From an uncultured Clostridia bacterium (GTDB lineage Bacteria; Bacillota; Clostridia; Oscillospirales; Oscillospiraceae), in NCBI GenBank assembly GCA_946619065.1, contig CAMOLY010000059.1, positions 1 to 7,179 on the forward strand: a stretch of 7,179 nt of DNA. The letters run 5' to 3'. The position numbers and the translations under genes were made by a program. Each line of letters begins with the position of its first letter. Position 1 is the stretch's first letter. Positions 5,845 to 7,179 of this stretch are shown one piece after another. The notes under the pieces are model-generated. The model was given only the letters and a program-made list of their open reading frames with translations. It made no database searches and was not told the DNA's origin.

Positions 5845-5855
5845 GGAAGGAAGGG
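5845..5855 (+). promoter_or_regulatory. Ribosome binding site selecting a TTG start
   Basis: GGAAGGAAGGG is a strong purine-rich site ending six bases before the TTG at 5862. No in-frame ATG or GTG lies at the right distance, and the encoded protein begins exactly with the N-terminal FAD-binding strand, which fixes TTG as the start. Confidence 0.8.
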
Positions 5856-5861
5856 ATTTGC

Positions 5862-7179
5862 TTGAACTACGATGTCATCATCATCGGCTGCGGCGTGACC
5901 GGCGCTGCCTGCGCCTATGCGCTGTCCCGCTATGACCTCCGGATCGGCATTCTGGAGGCCTCGAACGACGTTGCCAACGGGACCACAAAGGCAAACTCCG
6001 CCATTGTCCACGCGGGCTACGACCCGCTTCCCGGCACCGCGATGGCGAAGCACAACGTCCGCGGCACCGCGATGATGCCGGACCTGTGCCAAAGACTGGA
6101 CGTGCCGTTTTTGAAAATCGGCTCTCTGGTGCTCTCCCTCGCGCCGGAGGACGACGCGGAGCTGAAAAAGCTCTATGATCAGGGCGTGAAAAACGGCGTG
6201 CCGGATCTGCGGCTGCTCACTGCCGCGGAGACCCTCGCAATGGAGCCCGGCGTCAGCCCGGACGTCCGCGGCGCCCTGTACGCCCCCAGCGCCGGCATCG
6301 TCAACCCCTGGGAGCTCTGCTATGCGATGGCCGAGACCGCCGTCCGCAACGGAGCGGAGCTCTTCCTGGAAGCGCCTGTGACTGCGATCTCCCGCGAAGA
6401 GAGCGGCTTCCGCCTCTCCACGCCGAAGGGAGATTTCACAAGCCGCTTCGTGCTCAACTGCGCCGGTGTGGCGGCGGACCGGATCGCCGCGCTGGTCGGC
6501 GACCGCAGCTTCCGCATCGAGCCCACCAAGGGCGAATACTTCCTCTTTGACAAATCCGAGGGCACGCGGGTTTCCCATGTGATCTTCCAGTGCCCGACCA
6601 AGCTGGGCAAGGGCGTGCTCGTCGCGCCAACGGTCCACGGCAACCTGCTGGCCGGCCCCAACGCCGCCCGCTGCGCCGCGGACGATACCGCCAACACGGC
6701 GGACGGCCTGGCCTTCGTTCGCGCCTCCGCCACGCGGTCCGTGCCGGGGCTGAACTTCCGCGACAACATCCGCAACTTTGCCGGCGTCCGCGCCAATTCC
6801 GACCACACCGACTTCATCCTCGGCGAGAGCGAGGCCGCTCCGGGCTTCTATAACCTTGCCGGCATCCGCAGCCCCGGTCTGAGCGCCGCCCCTGCGCTGG
6901 GCGAGCAGAGCGTCGTCTGGCTCCGGGACGCCGGTCTGGACCTGCGTGAAAAAGAGAACGTGATCGACAGCCGGCGGCGAATCCGCTTCCACGAGCTGAG
7001 CGAAGCGGAGAAGAACGAAATGATCCGCCGGGATCCCCGCTGGGGCCGCGTGATCTGCCGCTGCGAAACCGTCACCGAGGGCGAGATCGTCGCCTGTCTG
7101 CACACCCCGATCCCGCCCACGTCGGTCAACGGCGTCAAGCGCCGCGTCGGCGCGGGCATGGGCCGCTGCCAGGGCGGCT
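5862..7179 (+). CDS. FAD-dependent oxidoreductase with BFD-like [2Fe-2S] C-terminus, GlpA-like (partial at right edge)
   Basis: The frame opens at TTG 5862 and stays open for 439 codons to the window end. The protein begins MNYDVIIIGCGVTGAA, a dinucleotide-binding fold with GxGxxG at residues 9-14 and E32 at the end of the second strand. It continues with the DAO-family segment NSAIVHAGYD (45-54). Near residues 330-345 is an AGIRSPGLSAAPALG segment typical of the FAD C-terminal contact. The end carries CRC (C399, C401) and, after VGAGMGRC, C436. This is the pattern of a BFD-like [2Fe-2S] domain, whose fourth cysteine would fall just outside the window. The architecture matches clostridial anaerobic glycerol-3-phosphate dehydrogenase subunit A-like proteins, usually about 480-500 residues, which often precede a second FAD/NAD oxidoreductase and a DUF1667 protein. 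The substrate is not certain; other 2-hydroxyacid or sn-glycerol-3-phosphate-like oxidations are possible. Confidence 0.9.
   Translation, partial: MNYDVIIIGCGVTGAACAYALSRYDLRIGILEASNDVANGTTKANSAIVHAGYDPLPGTAMAKHNVRGTAMMPDLCQRLDVPFLKIGSLVLSLAPEDDAELKKLYDQGVKNGVPDLRLLTAAETLAMEPGVSPDVRGALYAPSAGIVNPWELCYAMAETAVRNGAELFLEAPVTAISREESGFRLSTPKGDFTSRFVLNCAGVAADRIAALVGDRSFRIEPTKGEYFLFDKSEGTRVSHVIFQCPTKLGKGVLVAPTVHGNLLAGPNAARCAADDTANTADGLAFVRASATRSVPGLNFRDNIRNFAGVRANSDHTDFILGESEAAPGFYNLAGIRSPGLSAAPALGEQSVVWLRDAGLDLREKENVIDSRRRIRFHELSEAEKNEMIRRDPRWGRVICRCETVTEGEIVACLHTPIPPTSVNGVKRRVGAGMGRCQGG

Noticed and set aside
5637..5861. Retron msr-msd or other reverse-transcriptase-linked RNA
   Set aside because: No reverse transcriptase is in the window, and the flanking genes are housekeeping enzymes.
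5790..7103. Long open frame (437 codons) on the minus strand opposite the oxidoreductase
   Set aside because: It mirrors a plus-strand gene with clear FAD and iron-sulfur motifs, has no recognisable domain, and ends in the intergenic hairpin.

Overview
The window reads as a piece of a GC-rich Firmicute chromosome, most likely a clostridial gut or anaerobe lineage such as Oscillospiraceae. This is an inference from the mix of protein families, strong G-rich ribosome binding sites, ATGA gene junctions and a TTG-started oxidoreductase of a clostridial type. It cannot be proved from the sequence alone. All genes lie on the plus strand.

Bases 1-172 are a short AT-rich leader. It contains a helically phased 10-bp tandem repeat (41-92) and a clear extended -10 promoter (108-136). 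From 173 to 4222 runs a tight aromatic-amino-acid (shikimate) operon of four genes, every junction being an ATGA overlap: chorismate mutase fused to 3-dehydroquinate synthase, then chorismate synthase, then shikimate dehydrogenase fused to shikimate kinase, then type II 3-dehydroquinase. Together they encode six activities: five of the seven steps to chorismate, plus the conversion of chorismate to prephenate. DAHP synthase and EPSP synthase are not in the window. After 33 bp the same strand continues with a DgkB/YegS-type lipid kinase (4256-5146) and, 4 bp later, a MutT/Nudix hydrolase (5151-5636). Both are probably co-transcribed with the aro genes.

Bases 5637-5861 hold no gene but are extraordinarily structured. 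A near-perfect three-way (Y-shaped) fold at 5648-5714 is followed by three more hairpins up to 5800. Three of the five hairpins are capped by triloops of the form C(GNA)G, a class known to make unusually stable DNA mini-hairpins. No autonomous mobile gene accompanies it. A second extended -10 promoter (5802-5830) follows directly and drives a FAD-dependent oxidoreductase with a C-terminal BFD-like [2Fe-2S] region. That gene starts with TTG at 5862 and runs off the right edge.

The most noteworthy items are the chorismate mutase-dehydroquinate synthase fusion, with all expected mutase active-site residues intact, and the multi-hairpin intergenic element.
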